This document shows positions 33,869 through 45,129 of a stretch of 64,000 nt of DNA, in pieces. Within the stretch, counting starts at the first letter, position 1. Each line of letters begins with the position of its first letter. Under the pieces are notes generated by a model. That model was given only the letters and a program-made list of their open reading frames with translations, was not told where the DNA came from and searched no databases. Source of the DNA: Dasypus novemcinctus (lineage: Eukaryota; Chordata; Mammalia; Cingulata; Dasypodidae); contig NC_080699.1 of assembly GCF_030445035.2 (NCBI RefSeq), positions 8,990,001 to 9,054,000 of the forward strand, read 5' to 3'. Both the position numbers and the translations under genes were made by a program.

Positions 33869-35283
33869 CTGCCCCTTCAGAAAGTGTATGCCTTTATTTT
33901 TAAGGAGGTATTGAAGAGTGATGATCATTTTCTATGCAGTTATTTTTTGCTGGTTAGGGCAATAGTTCTTGCTTGACAGGGCATGAATTTTTTTGGTTAT
34001 TTTATTAAGGTTTGAGGGAAGACGGGTCTGACACTGTGGTTGGAACTGGCTGAAATCCTCACATGACTAATATCTTGTTTTGGAAGGCACTGTTTTGGAA
34101 GGAATACATTTAGTTAGAATTCTGAAGATACATGGACCCACTAAAAGGATAACGAAGATGGTGGCAAGTGGGTCCAAAAAGGGGGCTGGCCATGGTATAC
34201 TGGACCACAAGAGTGAGAAAGGCCAGGCACCATCAGAGGTGGCGTCCTTTTGAAGTTGGTGGGCTTCATTTGGCAGGTTTTGAGTGCTGTTTAGGACTAT
34301 TTTAGAGCACTTTATATAGAAACAGCGTTTTTCCTTGAGGAATAGTTGTGTTCTCCCCGAGCTGCTGTTAGCATGTTTCGGGGTTTGTGATTTTACAGTA
34401 CCATGGCAGCAAGCAAGTCCATTTGTTGTTTAAGAGCTTCTAAGGCACAGTTAAGTTTCTTCTATGCTGTTAGTTTTAGGAAAAGATTGTAATAGATAAT
34501 GGGGTTTGGTATAAATCGCCAATCGCAGTTTTCTATGGTGGTGGTTATGCCTACAATAGCTAAGAGGGGGATGAGAAGAGGCATTTCCTTTTTAATTGTT
34601 GTATAGGGAAAAACTATAGGAAATGAAAGCAGACAAGATTTTTTAAGGGGCATTTGGTTTGTCCTTTCTTTAGCAATAGGTATTTGGGCTGGAGTTAGAG
34701 CGAACAGCTGCCTTTGACAAACACTACTTAGCTTTGTTTTTTAGGCCTTTTAATGACTGGTTCTTGTACATTCCATCAGGTGTTTCAGATGAGCTGGCTT
34801 TTTTTTGGGCAGCTGACTTCACTCAGAATAAGTGCACCCACCTGGCAATTCTTCTAACTTTAATAGCTGTGGGAGTGATCAGAACCACAGAGTAAGGTTC
34901 CTTTTATTTTGGTTCTGTTTTAGAGTGAGGTCTGTTCTCTTGCTAGGTTTTGATTAGAACCCAGCTTTCAGGTCCTGGGGGAGGAAAGGTCATTTATAGG
35001 TTGCTTTGAAGGGGCTAAGCTGAAGTGGGTCTAGCTACCTCGTTTGCTGTTTCCCTTCTGGTGGGAAATGCTTAGCCCAGGCATGTGGCATGTGGGTCTG
35101 CCAGTCTTCTGCAGGGTATGAGTGGGATGAGTTCTGGAATAAGGGCTAGGAGGGAGGCCTGGGTTAAGCATGTGGTTTACCTGGTATGGGTGAAGACTGA
35201 GAGGTTTCACCTGGGTCTGTTTCATTCAAACACTGTGAAGCAAGAGACAGATTGGGGACTGCCAGGCACGTTGTGCTTTGTGG
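33869..35283 (-). mobile_element. Internal remnant of the second endogenous retrovirus
   Basis: The 33,880-33,960 block aligns with 15,320-15,400 and the 34,780-34,920 block with 15,740-15,890, so the two elements are related. In the minus sense the latter region resembles the C-terminus of gammaretroviral integrase, interrupted by a stop. There is no partner 5' LTR, so this is a truncated copy. GC content is far more normal than in the first element. Confidence 0.65.
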
Positions 35284-35292
35284 GAAGTGGGA

Positions 35293-35344
35293 GTGGAAGT
35301 AGAACATCTCTTAGTGCTCACACCTTTCAGCTGGTCTGAGGGTG
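35293..35344. repeat. 52-bp direct repeat, right copy
   Basis: It matches 32,340-32,391 at 47 of 52 positions. See that entry. Confidence 0.85.
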
Positions 35345-35878
35345 ATGATCCAGGTTTAACTTGGTAAGAATAGGATAGTGTGTTAACTCAGAAGCCAAGG
35401 GCAATTTGAGCCTGAATTCTCAACCTAAGGTATGTTTCTTTTTATTGATCTTTTTGAACATTGTTGAACAAATTGTACCAGCTTCTTACTCTCAGACAGC
35501 ACAAGAGAAAAGGAAATCTATGTCTGCTGGATGCTCCTATGGATGGAAAGGGCACAGAACCCTCGTTTTATAGTGATTTGCATATCCAAGAGAAATCCAC
35601 CCAAACATGCTTTTCATCAGAAGAAAATAATACTCATTTGCCTAAAACCAATGAACTTTCCGCTTAGTATATTTACATATTTCTTTTGGAAATTGAGCTT
35701 CCTGGCTCTATCTAGAGTGCTTTGGGATGTAATGTTTTGGATAATTTTGCCAACATCATGTTCTGGCCAGAAATAAGCGTGCATCAGGAGAAAACAGCTC
35801 CGCTGGTTATGAAAGACTGCAGGCTGGACTGGTAAACAGGGCCTCATTCAGTTCTGCTGAATGGGCTGGGTGAAGGTT
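35345..35878. other. Intergenic sequence, no feature recognised
   Basis: Frames of up to 81 codons lack similarity, and no repeat is recognised. It may still belong to the retroviral remnant on its left. Confidence 0.4.
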
Positions 35879-35896
35879 TGTTTTACTTTTCTCGTC

Positions 35897-37130
35897 CTGT
35901 TTTGTTTTTGTTTTTTTAATTTTTTGTCTTTATTTTTTTAATATTACATTAAAAAAATATGAGGTCCCCATATACCCCCCACCACCTTCACCCCACTCCT
36001 CTCCCCTTAACAACAATGTCCTCCATCATCATGAGATATTCATTGCATTTGGTGAATACATCTTTGAGCACCGCTGCACCTCATGGTCAATGGTCCACAT
36101 CATAGCACATACTCTCCCAAGTCCACCCAGTGGGCCATGGGAGGACATACAATGTCCAGTAACTGTCCCTGCAGCACCCCTCAGGACAACTCCAAGTCCC
36201 AAAAACACCCCCACATCTCTTCCTCCTATTCCCTACCCCCAGCAGCCACCATGGCCACTTTCTCCACAGCAATGCCACATTTTCTTCGATTACTAATCAC
36301 AATAGTTCATGAATAGAATATCTGTAAGTCCACTCTAATCCATACTCTATTCCTCCATCCTGTGGACCTTGGCATGGTTGTGTCCACTCCACATCTATAT
36401 CAAGAGGGGGCTTAGATTCCACATGGATGCTGGATACAATTCTCCTGCTTTCAGCTGTAGGCACTCTTGGCTCCCTGGTGTGGTGGTTGACCTTCTTCAC
36501 CTCCATGTTAGCTGAGTGGGGTAAGTCCAATAGACCAGAGTGTAGGAGCTGAAGTCTGTTGAGGCTTAGGGACTGGCTATCACATGGTCAGTCCAGAGAT
36601 TCAGGTCCCCTGGGTATATATTAAGCCTCAGCACCAACTACAGTTCTGGTAAAAGTAACAGGAGAGGCTTATGAACAAAGATCACATCTGAGTCCAGCTC
36701 CATCACACAGAAACACAAACTCCAAAGTAGGGCCAACAGACATGGCACTGAACTCCATCTGCCATGACCATAGAACCTGTGGGTCTCTGTAGCCCTCAGA
36801 AGAACCAATACCTGGGGTTGTATCTACTTTATCTGTCTCTGGGACTCTGCTGAGGTGGGTATAAGGGCAACCGCTCTGAAAACCTCCCGGCTCTTTTTGG
36901 AGACTCATAGCCATATAAACTCATTTGTTCTTTCCATTTTCCCCTTTTATTCAGGTCAAAATCATTTTTAACTCCTGGTTTTATATGTAGACTGAGATAT
37001 TCTGCTGGTCCGAGTTGACCCTTTTACTCAAGGTCATTTTCTAGTTACATCATCAGCTGGTACTTGGTAGTAATCCCTCGGCACCAGGGAGGCTCATTCC
37101 CTGGAGTCATGTCCCATGCTGGGGGAACTG
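35897..37130 (-). mobile_element. Young xenarthran L1 3' end, 5'-truncated
   Basis: It opens on the plus strand with a T-rich tail, then the inverted 3' UTR characteristic of armadillo and sloth L1 (catcatgagatattcattgc, tgagcaccgctgcacctcat, ccatgggaggacatacaatg) and continues to about 37,130. It matches my memory of that repeat closely, so it is young. Short similar bases, ctgttttg, flank it near 35,897 and 37,128 and may be the target duplication. Confidence 0.85.
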
Positions 37131-37637
37131 TTTTGCTTTCATATATAAGCTAAATATTTGCTTAACTCTCACCTTAAATCACAAAAAATGTAAATTCTTG
37201 CTGAATGCAGAACTGGTTTACTTATGTTCATCTCCTGGTATATACCCAGAAGGGTAAGTAATGCCAAAAAAATGTAAAATTAGTTTATTCTTAGTTCTTT
37301 CTCCCCCCACGTTGAGGATATACATGGAAAACGATATAGATAACAATATAAAATTTACACAAAGTTAATACATCAAAATTTTATTGTGTACCTAATCTAT
37401 TTTGTGCCACGCACACCAAACGTGAGAAACTTAAACTCTGGTGGAGTTGGAGTGTGTTAGATGTAGACAAACTTGTAGTAACAGTATAATGTAAGATGGG
37501 TTTCATTAGACCTTAGGACCATGGGAGTATTAAGAAGCCATGACAAGACAGATTGTGTGTGTGCATAGAATGAGAAAGGGAGAGAGAGAGAGTTTCAGCT
37601 GTCAAAATTATCTTATTGAACCAAGGTATGTACTATC
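37131..37637. other. Intergenic sequence, no feature recognised
   Basis: A short GA-rich run lies near 37,575. Nothing else is recognised. Confidence 0.5.
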
Positions 37638-37649
37638 TAAATAGCTTGA

Positions 37650-38063
37650 GGGAAGCAGACGTGGCCCAATGGATAGGCCTACCACATGGGAGGTCTGCGG
37701 TTCAAACCCCGGGGTCTCCTTGACCCGTGTGGAGCTGGCCCATGCACAGTGCTGATGCGTGCAAGGAGTGCCGTGCCACACAGGGGTGTCCCCCACATAG
37801 GGGAGCCCCACGCACAAGGAGTGCGCCCCATAAGGAGAGCTGCCCAGTGAGAAAGAAAGTGCAGCCTACCCAGGAGTGGTGCTGCACACACGGAGAGCTG
37901 ACACAACAAGATGACGCAACAAAAAGAAACAGAGATTCCTGTGTCGCTGGTAAGGATAGAAGCAGTCACAGAAGAACACACAGCGAATGGACAGAGAGCA
38001 GACAACTGGGGGGTGGGGGGAGGAGAGAGAAATAAATAAAAAATAAATCTTAAATAAAATAAA
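37650..38063 (+). repeat. Full-length DAS SINE, second subfamily
   Basis: The head is gcagacgtggcccaatggat, with a B-box-like ggttcaaacccc. The body contains gtcccccacataggggagcc, absent from the SINEs at 12.6 and 28.5 kb, so this is a different subfamily shared with 44,683-45,125. The 12-base duplication taaatagcttga at 37,638-37,649 and 38,064-38,075 is perfect. Confidence 0.93.
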
Positions 38064-38139
38064 TAAATAGCTTGAAAAGCACATTATAGAAATTTTAATA
38101 AGGAATAATAAACTAGAATTTCCATTCTATCATATTAAA

Positions 38140-38295
38140 AACCAAAGCAGTGATTCTCCATTCCCAAATACATAAGAATTACCTGGGAGTATGGTAAAAT
38201 GCCTATTCCCACCATCATACCCAGGCCATTCAGTAGGTCTGGAAGAGTAAGATACAGTTTAAGCAAACACCTAGGCGATTCTGAAGCAGATGTTA
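38140..38295 (+). mobile_element. MER5A-like hAT DNA transposon remnant
   Basis: Landmarks in MER5A order: gcagtgattctccattccca, aagaattacctgggagtatg, ccattcagtaggtctggaag, and a caaacacctaggcgattctg-like end. Confidence 0.75.
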
Positions 38296-38299
38296 TGCA

Positions 38300-38640
38300 A
38301 ATCCTGTTTTGAATACTACTACCAAGGGAATAAATATTAGGCAGAATGGGATACAGTTTTTCAACCATAGACTCCTAAGATTGAAAACTCCTTAAACAAC
38401 AACAACAAAACTCTTAAGGGAAGAATTCTATGAAAGAGATCAGTTTTAAAAATCAAAGCAATTAACCACAATCATTATTATTTTCCTATTTTCATTTCAT
38501 CCAGATGGTAACAAAACCCGAGGAGTATTTTAGGATCAACTCTAAGAGGAACTTGCTGACAAAAAAACGAGTTAAAAGGCTCCATGCTGTCCATTTATAT
38601 AATATTTTTGAAATGCTGAAATGATAGGAAAGAACAGGCC
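38300..38640. other. Intergenic sequence, no feature recognised
   Basis: No repeat or exon is recognised. Confidence 0.5.
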
Positions 38641-38654
38641 GGTGATGGTGGTGC

Positions 38655-38677
38655 GGGGGGGGGGGGGGGGGGGGGGG
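38655..38677 (+). repeat. 23-base guanine run
   Basis: Twenty-three uninterrupted G residues, preceded by ggtggtgc and followed by a GC-rich stretch with more short G-runs. The length should be treated as uncertain, since homopolymers of this size are poorly read. Confidence 0.85.
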
Positions 38678-38679
38678 CG

Positions 38680-39215
38680 CCCAGGGCTGCTGGCGGCTTT
38701 CTGCCGGGCTGGGGGGGAAGCCTGGTGCTGCTGGAGCGTTCTGCAGGACTGGGCAAGCGCCAGCATCCGGGCTCGGATCGGTGGGCTCAGCGGACTGGCT
38801 GGTTTTCTACTGTGGATTTACTGCGATGTGAGCAGTGGAAGAAATATCGTTGATGTGGAGGCAGTGCCCACTGGAGATTCTGGGGGTAGGGAGGGGGGAA
38901 AACAGGTGTGATACGGGGCTCTGGGGGACTTGGGAATCATCCTGAATGACATTACAAGGTCAGATACAGGCCACTCTCTCTCCTGCCATAACCTACAGAG
39001 TTGAGTGGGAGTGTAAACTGGAGTGTAAACTATCATCCCTGCTTCGTGGCAATGCTCCAAAATGTGTTCACCAATCGCAATGAATGTACCTCACTAATGA
39101 ATGGAGGTTGCCAATGTGGGAAAATGGGGGAGGTGTGGGGAGTGGGGCATATGGGAATCCCCTATATGTTCTATGTAACATTTTACGTAATCGAAGTATC
39201 TTTAAAAATACGTAT
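38680..39215 (+). mobile_element. Xenarthran L1 3' UTR-like fragment with GC-rich front
   Basis: From about 38,815 the order of landmarks (ggcagtgcccactggagatt, catcctgaatgacattacaa, gctccaaaatgtgttcacca, aatgaatgtacctcactaat) matches my memory of the armadillo and sloth L1 3' UTR. The end near gtatctttaaaaatacgt has no clear A-tail. The preceding 38,680-38,814 is GC- and CpG-rich and unassigned. Confidence 0.6.
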
Positions 39216-39529
39216 ACCTGGGCTAGGAGGCCAGATGCGCCTTATAGGGGAACCTGGGTAAAGAGGCCTCAGGCTCTGTCTGAGTTACCTCAGAATTTTA
39301 AAAAACCTTTCCTAAACTTTGTCCTCATCTCTTCAATTTCCTGATCACTGGCACAGCCTTAGTTTTTCAATAACAAAAAACAGTAAAGAAAGGCAGGGAG
39401 AGCAAGGAGAAGAAGATAAAGGACAAGAGAGTGGAAAAGAAATCCCAATGAGGAAAGGAAAGGAATATCTACTGTGAGGTAGGCGCCGCTTTTCCTCATA
39501 GACGACTCCTGGGTTTATTTAAAGTAATA
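39216..39529. other. Intergenic sequence, no feature recognised
   Basis: A purine-rich segment lies near 39,385-39,470. No repeat or exon is recognised. Confidence 0.5.
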
Positions 39530-39680
39530 ATAAGAAAATAGCAATCATTTACTGAGCACTTAACATGTATCAGACACAATTCCAAGCACAAGACATCTAT
39601 TAATTCATTTAATCCTTCAGTGCAATGAGGCAGGAATACTTTCTACTACACATGGGAGTTCCTAACAGCCTGTGGCCCTC
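39530..39680 (-). repeat. MIR or L2-derived fragment
   Basis: Landmarks are catttactgagcacttaaca, then ttaattcatttaatccttca and gcaatgaggcaggaatactt. MIR fits best. Confidence 0.65.
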
Positions 39681-41645
39681 TAAAACAAGGCGCTTTAAGT
39701 CAAAGATAATTTGGTCATTTTCAATGCATCTTGTATTTATATATCAAAGAAGTCTACTTTAGGAAAACACCTGTTTTCTTCCATGGACAATATATTCAGT
39801 CAGTTAAATGTGAATTTTAAGAGTTACAGTAAATACATTTCTATATATTTGCTATATGTATGCATTTTAAAATTATTAGCATTGATAAGAAACAAAGTTT
39901 ATAAACTTATACACCATCTAACAGAATGAGAAATCTATTAATGTGTAACAGAAAGCTTGCAGGGTAATATCTAAAGAAGCCTTTTAAGAATCTAATAAGT
40001 AATTTCAGAATAAACTAGTGACCTAATGGGAAAATATATCTACTGCAATCTTGCATTTGCGGTAATGGCCAATTCTATTAGTAACAAGTCAAATAGCTTG
40101 AAGAAAAACAGCTTCTATTACCTAAACTTCCCAGAAGTTAAAAAAAAACAAAACACCAAAAAACAGATTTTTTTTTGTAACTGGGTTTAGGATGACTCTT
40201 TTAGAAAATTTTCATAATTTCCAAGAGTGCTGATCTTTTTCCAGTCTTACTGGTGAGAAATTAATGACCTAAATGCAAATTCAACTCCTGTTAAATAATT
40301 ACAACTTTCCCTCTAGAATTAACAAGAATGCCTTCCTGGAAAATTGGTTTCCCTACATATACATAAGTAAATTGTCTCTTTATTGACTGAATAGGTGTCA
40401 AACTTTCAAGTGGCTTTAAATGTTAGCTAAATAGTTAGTAGCATGTTAATCATAGTTGTAGAAAACTTTTAGGCAACACATTTGTTGGACTAATTTCCAA
40501 CCACATCTAATGATCAATAATTTTGTAATTCTATAAATTCATAATTACTCACATGAATTTAACATAATTGCAGTATTGGTATTGCTAAAACCATTTGAAA
40601 TTACTGAATGGAGTTTTAGAGTCTATAAAGTACCTTGCCATTTGTCTTACTTTATTAGAACCTTACGGTAACCCTAGAAATTATATGGGTGGGCAAATCC
40701 TCTGACTTCTAATTTACAGCTCTATCTACTGATAATAAATAAAGGTGATGAGAAGGTAAATAGTATAGTGAACTATTTTTAATGGGTAGGCCTCCTAGTT
40801 TATAGTGAACTAATCTCTGGGCTTCTCTAGCCTAGTTTTGGGAAGGTCAGACTAACCCCACAAAGTGGATATACAAATTCCTTTGAAATATTTGTCTAAT
40901 CTACCATAAAACATGAAACAGACCATTTTCCCAGAAGCATGTAGAATTTTATACTTGAAAGAAGTAGTCACTGATAAAAAATATTGATTTATGCTGACCT
41001 CTCATTTACTTTCAGATATTATCGGGATTTTTCTTGACTATTTCTAGTTTTTGAAGTAGTTGAGTAATTTTCTAAATCCATGATGAAGGCGTCATAGATA
41101 GGATCTGGTCTATGATGAGTTCACGATGGTTTCCCCCTTGTCACTCTTTCCATTTTATTACTCTCTAAAAATTGGCTTGTGGATAATACACAATTTCCCA
41201 ATAGAATAACATAGTAAATATGTATTTACATTGCAGTGGTACTTCCTGTTTTGTCTGTTCCCATTCGGTGTGTATACTTATATAAGATGTCTGAAAATTT
41301 TGCTTGGTTTTCCTTAGGCCGGATAGTCTCTTTTCATACTTTCTCCACATTACAGAAACAGGGCAGATAACTTGTGGCACATAAAGCAATAGTTGGTGCC
41401 ATTTCCCTTTGCCTTTCTCAACTACTCCTGCACACAAACCAGTGCTCTGTATTCTCTCACCTGTCTCAATTCATAGGCCACCGCCTGACATTTGTAGGCA
41501 TTTGCTGAAAGATCAGAAGGTATGGAGGGCACAGGTGTTTTAATAAGTGTAAGGAATTAACATTCTAAGTAGTTCTGTGTATATTATTTATGCAATTACA
41601 CATAAATCTATACCAGAAACTGCACTAAACCATAGCTTTTATTTT
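39681..41645. other. Two kb of AT-rich intergenic sequence, almost unrecognised
   Basis: Apart from a faint MIR-like segment near 40,640-40,740, I see no repeat, RNA gene or exon. Open frames stay below 91 codons. Confidence 0.5.
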
Positions 41646-41649
41646 GAAG

Positions 41650-42610
41650 TGAGAGCTCACACTTCCTGATTTTAAAACTTACTGCAAAGCCATAGTAAAT
41701 AAAACAGTGTGGTACTGGCATAAAGATACACACATAGACCAAAGGAATGAAATTTGAGAGTTCAGAAATCACCCCTCACATCTATGGCCATCTGCCTTTT
41801 GACCAGAGTGCCAAATACATTAATAGGGAAAGGAATAGTCTCTTTAACAAAAGGTGTTGGGAAAACTGGATATCCTCTTGCAAAAGAATGAAGCTGGACT
41901 CCCCCACTTCTCACCAAAAATTATCTCTGCATGGGCCAAAGACCTAAACATAAGAGCTAAAACCGTAAAGTTTCTAGAAGAAATCATAGGTAGGAATCTT
42001 TATAGCCTTGGATTTGGTAGTGATTTCTTAGAACACAAAAAGCACAAGCCACAAACTACAAATAGACAAAATGTACCTCCTCAAAATTAAAAACTTTTGC
42101 ACATCAAAGGACACAGTCAAGATAGTGAGAAAACCTGCATTATGAGAGAAAACACTTGCTAACCATATGTCTGGTAAGGGTTTAATATCCAGACTATATA
42201 AAGAATTGTTACAACTCAACAACAAAAAGACAGCCCAATTTGAAAACGAGCGAAGGACTTGAATAGACATTTCTCCACAGAAGACATACAAAGGGTCAAG
42301 CCGCACATGAGATGCTTCAACATCATTGGCCATCAGAGAAATGCAAATCCAAACCACAGTGAGATACCACTTCACACTCACTAAGATGGCTGTTATGAAA
42401 ACAAAACAAAACAAAAACAAATTAGCAAGTGTTGGCAAAGATGCAAAGAAATAAGGACCCTTATACACTGCTGTTGTAAAATGGTGCAACCACTGTGGAA
42501 ATCAATTTGGCAGTTTCTCAGAAACATGAAAATAGAATTACCATATGATCTGGCAATCCCAGTTCTTAGTATACAAAAGAGGGAGGCATGCTTTACATAC
42601 ACAAGCATAA
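41650..42610 (+). mobile_element. L1 late ORF2 fragment
   Basis: Landmarks include cacttcctgattttaaaact, tggatatcctcttgcaaaag and ccatcagagaaatgcaaatc, in L1 order. Truncated at both ends. A 153-codon minus-strand frame at 42,028-42,489 is an antisense by-product. Confidence 0.85.
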
Positions 42611-42879
42611 AAGACAAGAGGAGACACAAAAGACAAAAACAAAGGCAAGAATGTTCCAGAGGGCTGGGAGAGGTGCCAGGAGTTTGAAAACCAGAAGGTG
42701 CTGAAGAATGTGGAGTCTGTTGAGCGCTTCAGTTATGATCAGGGATAAGAAAGGAGGAAGTGCTGATCCACTTCTGGAGAGTGTCCTGTTCAGCACAGAG
42801 AGAAATGGAATTACTCAGGCCCTAGTTTAGTTCCTGTCTCCTTCTTTAATGTGAATGTGAGACTGAAATTTAAAAAGGC

Positions 42880-43045
42880 AATTTCAAGAATCAGGTTTTT
42901 ATCACATCTGGAGTGTTGTTTTCAGCTCAATATTCTAGGAGGAATCCAAAGATTGTGAAGGATCTGAAAACGATGCTTTGCTCCTTTGTTTATCCACGCA
43001 TCCATTTGTTCTTCAGTAAACACTTGTTGAGCACACTCTCTATGC
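42880..43045 (+). mobile_element. CR1/L3 LINE fragment, 5' part
   Basis: The tail region near ctggagtgttgttttcagct and gattgtgaaggatctgaaaa matches the conserved part of L3/CR1. It continues at 43,870 beyond younger insertions. Confidence 0.55.
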
Positions 43046-43048
43046 CAG

Positions 43049-43497
43049 GTGTCTTCGTTTCCCAGGTGCTGTAACAAATTCTATACCATGTGTTGGTTTA
43101 AACAATAGGAGTTTATTGGCTTTTGATTTTGAGGCTCAGAGAAGTCCAAAATGAAGGCATCAGCAAGGTGATGTTTTCGCCCTAGGACTGTGGCTTTCTG
43201 GGGCTGGCTGTCACCCATCCTTGGGTGCTCGGCTTTTCTGCACCTGGCAATGTTCATCCTTCGTCTTCTGGGTTCTGTTGAACCAGCTTCCCCGTGGCCT
43301 TGGCTCTCTGTCTGAATTTCATCTGGTTTATAAAGGATGCCGGCGATCTGGATAAAAGCCCAGCCTGGTTCAGCTGGCCACACCCTAACTAAAAGTAACA
43401 CCTTCAAAAGGTCCTATCTTCAATGGGTTCGTACTCACAGGAATGGATTGAGATTTGGAACCTGTTTTTTCTGGGGTACATAATTCAACATACCACA
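43049..43497 (-). repeat. MLT1-like ERVL-MaLR solo LTR
   Basis: Inverted MLT1 landmarks occur in order: ggtgctgtaacaaattctat, agaagtccaaaatgaaggca, ggtcctatcttcaatgggtt, and ggggtacataattcaacata near the end. No internal region accompanies it. The exact subfamily was not determined. Confidence 0.65.
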
Positions 43498-43509
43498 TAA
43501 GGCCCATAT

Positions 43510-43850
43510 TACATGCTGGAAAACAGATGCATTCTTTACTCATTTACTCATGTGTGCCTATCAGGTTCCAGGCACCAGGAAAAAGTCAGTTAAGGTTTCT
43601 GCTATCACAGAGCACAGAGATACGTAAAAAACTTAAAATACAGTGTAAAGTCACTATAGTAAAGTATCTTTGAAGCACAGAAAAGGTTAGCCCATTTTGT
43701 TGGAAGAAGAGAAGTTCAAGTTGTGCCTTGAAGAATGGGTAATTAAGTGTATGGAGAAAGGGATAAAGTATACTGTGGGCAGAGAGATGGCACGTGCAAA
43801 GGCACCGAGGTACAAAAATACACACAGGCTATCTCTGGAATAAAGAATAA
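43510..43850 (-). mobile_element. L2 fragment
   Basis: Words ttactcatttactcatgtgt, ggttccaggcaccag, and later atggcacgtgcaaaggcacc are in the order of inverted L2. Confidence 0.55.
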
Positions 43851-43869
43851 CTTGATCATAAATAACCAT

Positions 43870-44060
43870 TAAATAAACTAAAATTGTTTACCCTGGAGAA
43901 TAAGAGACTTATGGCTGGGTTATTATTGTCTTCAAATATCTGGAAGTCTGTCATGTGAAGAGGTAATTCTACTCTACAGAGCAAACCAGAATCAACCTGT
44001 GGAAGTCCCTGAGAAATGTCGCTTATTCTGAGGGAGCGCATTAGAATTTGAGAGAATCCT
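43870..44060 (+). mobile_element. CR1/L3 LINE fragment, 3' part
   Basis: Landmarks ttaccctggagaataagaga, ttgtcttcaaatatctggaa and gtctgtcatgtgaagaggta are diagnostic of mammalian L3/CR1. This is among the oldest repeats in the window. Confidence 0.7.
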
Positions 44061-44084
44061 AGAGAAGAAAAGGAGCTTCTAACC

Positions 44085-44190
44085 CAATACTTTCATTTTA
44101 GAGATGAGAAATTGAAGCTCTGGAAAGATAAACAGCAGGTTCAAGGCTACCCTGCAAATCAGTGGCATGATGTGAACTAGAAGCACCTCT
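44085..44190 (-). repeat. MIR fragment
   Basis: Landmarks attttagagatgagaaattg and ggttcaaggctaccctgcaa follow inverted MIR order. Confidence 0.6.
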
Positions 44191-44560
44191 CCAACTCCCT
44201 GTAGTGATTATTCTGTGTATCACATTGCTGTGCTGAAATGAATCCAAGTATCTAGATACAGCATTCTCAGTGAATTTATAGAGGCAGTAACTGGAGCACA
44301 AAATGTAATATTAAAGAAAAATGGGAAACAAAATGCTAAAGTGCTAAATAATTGGAGATTTTTCAAAAATAAAGAAGGCAGCTTCTCCAAACTACAGGCC
44401 AGTGATTTTTATCTCAATCTAGGACAAATATCAGATTAACTAATAGTAATAGATAGAAGTGATCATAAAGAATAAACATGAGATTCACTGAGAATAACTC
44501 ATTCCAGCTAACCTTTCATTATTTTTTAACATATTAACTAAATGGTAAAGAAATTTATTT
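44191..44560. other. Intergenic sequence, no feature recognised
   Basis: No repeat or exon is recognised. Confidence 0.5.
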
Positions 44561-44564
44561 ACCC

Positions 44565-44682
44565 ATTTATTCATCCCATCAACAAAGAGACATTTGTTTG
44601 AGTGCCTGTTATAGGTTTCATGCTGTGCTAAATGCATCATGAAGATAAGAGACCAAGTCTCTGGCTTCAAGGAGCTCAGATT
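44565..44682 (-). mobile_element. L2 3' end fragment
   Basis: Cattt/attcatc words, then gtttgagtgcctgttatagg and aagtctctggcttcaaggag, as in the inverted L2 tail. The next SINE inserts at its end. Confidence 0.65.
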
Positions 44683-45125
44683 GGGAAGTGGATTTGGCTC
44701 AAGGGATAGAGTGTCCGCCTACCACATGGGAGGTCCAAGGTTCAAACCCAGGGCCTCCTGACCTATGTGATAAGCTGGCCCATGCACAGTGCTGATGTGC
44801 GCAAGGAGTGCCATGCCACACGGGTGTCCCCACATAGGGGAGCCCCACACGCAAGGAGCGCACCCTGTAAGGAGAGCTGCCCAGTGTGAAAAAAGTGCAG
44901 CCTGCCCATGAGTGGCACTGCACATACAGAGAGCTGATGGAGGAAGATGATGCAACAAAAAGAGACACAGATTCCTGGTGTCACTGACAAGAATATAAGT
45001 GGACACAGAAGAACACACAGCAAATGGACACAGAGCAGACAACTCGGCGGGGGGGGGGGGGGGATGGTAGGGAAGGGGAGAGAAATAACTTTTAAAAAAA
45101 AAGAAACTAATCTTTAAAAAAAAAA
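44683..45125 (+). repeat. Full-length DAS SINE, second subfamily
   Basis: Head aagtggatttggctcaaggg, body with tgtccccacataggggagcc, a 15-base G-run at 45,049-45,063 in the 3' segment, and an A-rich tail. Same subfamily as 37,650-38,063. I found no clear target duplication. Confidence 0.9.
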
Positions 45126-45129
45126 AAGC

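Noticed and set aside
35461..35776. Overlapping 68- and 81-codon plus frames as a small gene
   Set aside because: No similarity, no codon bias and no flanking splice or polyadenylation context. Likely retroviral debris or chance.
42028..42489. 153-codon minus-strand open frame
   Set aside because: It is the antisense of L1 ORF2. The sense strand carries clear L1 landmarks.
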